Source: Comamonas testosteroni (GTDB lineage: Bacteria > Pseudomonadota > Gammaproteobacteria > Burkholderiales > Burkholderiaceae_C). From it: 64,000 nt of DNA. Numbering within the stretch: position 1 is the first letter of the stretch; every line of letters begins with the position of its first letter. Position numbers and translations under genes: made by a program. The notes below the pieces were generated by a model. The model worked only from the letters and a program-made list of their open reading frames with translations. It did no database searches and was not told the origin of the DNA. The stretch spans positions 1-64,000 of the forward strand of contig NZ_KZ984457.1 in NCBI RefSeq assembly GCF_003569915.1, read 5' to 3'. Shown one piece after another: positions 61,216-64,000 of this stretch.

Positions 61216-62178
61216 ATGTCTGCCACCGCCCCCATCACCCTCTCCCGTCCCACCATGACTGTGGACGTGTTCACGCAAACCGCCTTGCTTGGCAACCCTG
61301 TTGCCGTGGTGCTGGGTGCGGATGGGCTGAGCGACGCGCAGATGCAGGCCTATGCGCGCTGGACCAATCTGTCGGAAACCACCTTTGTGATGCAGCCCAC
61401 GCCCGATGCGCTGGCTGCCGGTGCCGACTATCAGCTACGCATCTTCACACCTGCGGGCGAGCTGGCCTTTGCCGGCCACCCCACGCTGGGCAGCTGCCAT
61501 GCCTGGCTGGCCCAAGGCGGGCAGCCGCGCAACCCAGACCAAGTGCTGCAGCAATGCAAAAAAGGGCTGATACCCATTACTGCAAATACGCAAGGCGCTC
61601 TGTTTTTTGAAGCGCCTTCGCTGGATTCGCAAGCAGTCTCTGAAGAGGAACTAGCCCCCGTGCTGCAGGCGCTGGGGCTGGAACGCGATCAGTTGCTAAT
61701 GGCCCGCCATCTGCACAATGGCTCGCCCTGGCTGGGCTTGCTGCTTGATGACCCGGACACGGTGCTGGGCGTGGAGCCAGACTTTGCGGCGCTCAAAAAA
61801 CTGGGCACCAAAGCTGGTCTGGCTGCCATCTATGAGCCTGAAGAAGCTGCGCTGATTGCCCGCTCCAGCCGCGAAGCCCGCGCTTTTGCCAAGCAAGCCG
61901 AAGAAGCCGCGCAGGGCAAGAGCGCATCAAGCCAGCCGCAACTCGAAGTGCGCGCCCTGATTGGCGAGACCACCAGCGAAGACCCGGTGACTGGCAGCCT
62001 GAACGCGGCGCTGGCCCAGTGGCTGACGGGCGAAGGCCTGCTGCAAGCGCCTTACATCGCCGCGCAAGGCGTATGCGTGGGCCGCGACGGGCAAGTTCAT
62101 GTGCAGAGCGGCAGCAATGGCAAGCTGTGGGTGGGCGGGCATACCGTCACCGTCGTCAGCGGCCGCGTGCTGCTTTAA
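61216..62178 (+). CDS. PhzF-family isomerase-like protein
   Basis: 320 aa with the PhzF/DAP-epimerase double fold. Motifs: VDVFTQTALLGNPVAVVLGA, NLSETTFVMQP (catalytic Glu), RIFTPAGELAFAGHPTLGSC and the C-terminal EDPVTGSLNAALAQWL. No other phenazine gene is nearby, so true phenazine synthesis is unlikely; reaction unknown. Its TAA stop lies in a TTAA shared with the convergent ABC gene. A weak, doubtful family 1-like match lies inside (about 61566-61618). Confidence 0.9.
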   Translation: MSATAPITLSRPTMTVDVFTQTALLGNPVAVVLGADGLSDAQMQAYARWTNLSETTFVMQPTPDALAAGADYQLRIFTPAGELAFAGHPTLGSCHAWLAQGGQPRNPDQVLQQCKKGLIPITANTQGALFFEAPSLDSQAVSEEELAPVLQALGLERDQLLMARHLHNGSPWLGLLLDDPDTVLGVEPDFAALKKLGTKAGLAAIYEPEEAALIARSSREARAFAKQAEEAAQGKSASSQPQLEVRALIGETTSEDPVTGSLNAALAQWLTGEGLLQAPYIAAQGVCVGRDGQVHVQSGSNGKLWVGGHTVTVVSGRVLL

Positions 62179-62831
62179 TCCGCAGGAGTCATATGGCAGA
62201 TCTGGTCTGCCATGGTCTCGGCCTCTTGCGCGTTGTGGGTTACCAGAATCGCCGTCTGCCCTGCGGCGCGCAGAATATCGCGCACCTCCACCGTCAACCG
62301 CTCGCGCGTGGCAGCGTCCAGATTGGAAAAAGGCTCATCGAGCAACAGCAAGGCGGGGGACGGTGCCAAGGCCCGCGCCAGCGCAATGCGCTGCTGCTGA
62401 CCACCAGATAGCTCGTGCGGGAACTTGCTGCCCGCATCCGCCAAGCCCACTACCGCCAGCAACTCTGCCACGCGCTGGTCACGTTCAGCCTTGCTGCTGC
62501 GGCGCAGTCCAAAACCCACGTTCTGCGCAGCTGTGAGATGCGGGAACAGGCCGTACTCCTGAAACATCATGCCCACATGGCGCTGCTCGGGCGGCAGATG
62601 CACTTGAGGGCCGGACAGCAGCCGCTCGCCCAGATGAATGCTGCCCGCGCGCACGGGCTCAAAACCCGCAATTGCGCGCAGCACCGAGGTTTTGCCGCAG
62701 CCCGAAGGGCCCAGCAAACTGGCGATATGACCGGCAGGCACTTGCAGATCAAAGCTTTGCAAAATGATGTGCAGCCCCTGAGGCGTGTCGTAGCCCAGTT
62801 GCAGCTGCTGGAGGTGGAGAGAGGCGCTCAT
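62175..62831 (-). CDS. ABC transporter ATP-binding protein (iron/thiamine-type importer)
   Basis: 218 aa. Walker A LLGPSGCGKTSVLRAIAG, Q-loop MMFQEYGLFPHL, signature LSGGQQQRIALARAL, Walker B LLLLDEPFSNLD, H-loop LVTHNAQEA. Sequence style is that of FbpC/PotA-like importers, but it ends right after the H-loop region and lacks the usual C-terminal TOBE domain of about 120 residues, as in ThiQ. Lies downstream of the permease gene. Confidence 0.9.
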   Translation of the reverse strand: MSASLHLQQLQLGYDTPQGLHIILQSFDLQVPAGHIASLLGPSGCGKTSVLRAIAGFEPVRAGSIHLGERLLSGPQVHLPPEQRHVGMMFQEYGLFPHLTAAQNVGFGLRRSSKAERDQRVAELLAVVGLADAGSKFPHELSGGQQQRIALARALAPSPALLLLDEPFSNLDAATRERLTVEVRDILRAAGQTAILVTHNAQEAETMADQICHMTPAD

Positions 62832-62836
62832 GCAAT

Positions 62837-62895
62837 GATTTCAAATTTGATAGCAGCTTGCCTAGACAAAATATAGACTACAGGCACTTTTAACC
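62837..62895 (+). repeat. Dispersed palindromic element, family 1, inside the ABC operon
   Basis: Reads atttcaaatttgatagcagc, ttgcctagacaaaatataga, ctacaggcacttt. Fills nearly the whole gap between permease stop and ATPase start. Confidence 0.7.
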
Positions 62896-62896
62896 C

Positions 62897-64000
62897 TTAA
62901 TCATGCTGTGAACCCGCCAGTTGGGTGCGCGCCAACAGCATGACGGGGATCAGCCCCGCCAGCACAATGCACAGCGCCGCAATCGCGCCTTCTTCATAGG
63001 TGCCGCGTGCGGCTTCGGCATAGAGCCAGGTGGCCAGCGTGTCAAAGTCCGCCGGGCGCAGCAGCAGCGTGGCGGGCAGCTCTTTCATGGCATCGACAAA
63101 GACCAGCATGGCGCTGGTCGCCAAGGCCGGGCGCAGCAGCGGTAGATGCACACGGCGCAGCGTGCCCAGCCTGCCCTCGCCCAGCAGGCGCGAGGCTTGC
63201 TCCAGTGTCGGAGGAATGCGAGCCAACCCGGCCTCGATACCACCCACCGGCATGACCAGAAAGCGAATCACGCAGGCCACGACCAGCACCACACCCAGGC
63301 CCATCAGCGGCAGGCCTTCAGCGCCAAACACATGGGCCAGCCCCGCATCCAGCGCCAGCGCGGGCGTCAGCAAGCCAATGGCCAGCACCGTACCCGGCAC
63401 GGCATAGCCCAGCGCCGCCACCTGCGCAGGCCAGCGCGAAGGTGCTCGGGTGCTGATGCCTGTGCGCGTGGCCCAGGCCACAACCAGCCCGGCGGCCACA
63501 GCGATCACCGTCACACCCGCAGCCAGCCCCAGCGTGTTGAGCAAGCTGGACACCAGTCCAGCGGACACGCCCGTGCCCTGCATAAAGCGCTTGGCGCTTT
63601 CCCAGGCCAGATAAGCTGCGGGTGCGGCAAAACCCATCAGCACCGGCAGCGCACAGGCCAGCAGCGCCAGCGCCGACCAGACTCCGCGCAGCCGCTGCGG
63701 CGCAATGGCACGCATGCGCTGGGCCGAGCCAAAGCGCTGACGGCTGCGGCCTTTGCGCTCCAGCCAGACCAGAGCAACGACAGCAAGCAGCATGGAGCAG
63801 GCAATTTGCGCCGCGCCCGCCAGATCAGAGCGCGTGACCCAGGTGGTGTAGACCGAGACGGTCAGCGTATGCACGCCCAGAAATTCCGAAGCGCCAATAT
63901 CGTTGAGCGCCTCCAGCAGCGCCAGACTCAGGCCCACAGCCAGCGCCGGGCGCGCCATGGGCAGGGCCACGCGCCAGAAAGCGCCCCAGCGCGTCTCGCC
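62897..64000 (-). CDS. FbpB/ThiP-type ABC permease (partial, 5' end beyond the window)
   Basis: C-terminal 367 residues of a larger permease. The window edge falls within the first EAA loop (GETRWGAFWRVALPMARPAL, ALLEALNDIGASEFLGV). A second permease half follows (ALGYAVPGTVLAIGLLTPAL; EQASRLLGEGRLGTLRRVHL PLLRPAL; VDAMKELPATLLLRPADFDT). Two fused halves with about 12 helices is typical of ferric-iron or thiamine importers. The PATLLLRP segment favours the iron-type group. The binding protein should lie outside the window. Confidence 0.9.
   Translation of the reverse strand, partial: GETRWGAFWRVALPMARPALAVGLSLALLEALNDIGASEFLGVHTLTVSVYTTWVTRSDLAGAAQIACSMLLAVVALVWLERKGRSRQRFGSAQRMRAIAPQRLRGVWSALALLACALPVLMGFAAPAAYLAWESAKRFMQGTGVSAGLVSSLLNTLGLAAGVTVIAVAAGLVVAWATRTGISTRAPSRWPAQVAALGYAVPGTVLAIGLLTPALALDAGLAHVFGAEGLPLMGLGVVLVVACVIRFLVMPVGGIEAGLARIPPTLEQASRLLGEGRLGTLRRVHLPLLRPALATSAMLVFVDAMKELPATLLLRPADFDTLATWLYAEAARGTYEEGAIAALCIVLAGLIPVMLLARTQLAGSQHD

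Noticed and set aside
61566..61618. Eleventh copy of the palindromic element inside the PhzF-like gene
   Set aside because: Only scattered blocks match in minus orientation; too weak to count without a model-based search.
61216..62178. Phenazine biosynthesis locus
   Set aside because: Only a lone PhzF-fold gene; no other phz genes nearby, and the fold is widespread in unrelated roles.
1..64000. CRISPR arrays, insertion sequences, prophage or integrative elements
   Set aside because: No regularly spaced direct repeats, transposase, integrase or phage structural genes were found.

Overview
The window looks like a stretch of a betaproteobacterial chromosome from the Comamonadaceae, most likely Comamonas or a close relative. 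This is inferred from the high GC content, the flagellar gene order and several dispersed intergenic repeat families of the kind seen in that family. About 47 kb (2.4-54.2 kb) is an almost uninterrupted flagellar and chemotaxis island. I see no insertion sequence, prophage, CRISPR array or tRNA.

Layout. 1-479: AT-rich leader, probably the upstream region of an rRNA operon leaving the window leftwards, then the uup (ABC-F) leader with a perfect hairpin and a six-codon upstream ORF. 2.5-8.8 kb (minus): chemotaxis operon in the order CheZ-like protein, CheY-like regulator, cheA, cheW, cheR, cheD, cheB. 9.0-10.8 kb (plus): a REC-HisKA_3 kinase and a LuxR-type regulator. 10.8-11.5 kb: non-coding, with a large imperfect inverted repeat. 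11.5-22.9 kb (minus): fliF-G-H-I-J-K, then after a terminator fliL-M-N-O-P-Q-R. 23.0 kb: fliE (plus). 23.5-28.3 kb (minus): two tandem flagellin genes, fliD, fliS, fliT. 28.8-30.4 kb (plus): a third, divergent flagellin. 30.6-33.6 kb (plus): motA-motB-cheY-cheZ. 33.7-40.2 kb (minus): flhB-flhA-flhF-(flhG-like)-fliA. 40.4-41.7 kb: HDOD protein. 41.7-52.4 kb (minus): flgB-C-D-E-F-G-H-I-J-K-L. 52.6-54.2 kb (plus): flgA-M-N. 54.2-58.1 kb: a four-gene surface-sugar module (GT39, GT2, GtrA, YdjC deacetylase) resembling lipid A amino-sugar modification loci. 58.1-64 kb: a MocR-type regulator facing an aminotransferase, a PhzF-like enzyme, and the end of a metal-type ABC importer.

Together the genes encode nearly a complete flagellum: MS and C rings, export gate and ATPase, rod, hook, filament, chaperones and stators, plus the sigma-28/FlgM checkpoint and a core chemotaxis pathway. 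FlhDC and chemoreceptors are not in the window.

The most interesting signals are: (i) a family of about ten short palindromic elements, three of them lying in-frame in linkers of CheA, FliK and the MocR regulator; (ii) a second repeat family placed within a few bases of the stop codons of fliP, fliF, flgG and flgE; (iii) a CheZ-like D-x3-Q motif in a small uncharacterised protein of the che operon; (iv) a C-terminal GSV(D/E)LF tag shared by CheD, this CheZ-like protein and FliK; (v) an FlhG-position protein that has lost its P-loop; (vi) oppositely oriented flagellin genes flanking a single strong sigma-28 promoter; (vii) the lgm/NaxD-like sugar module.
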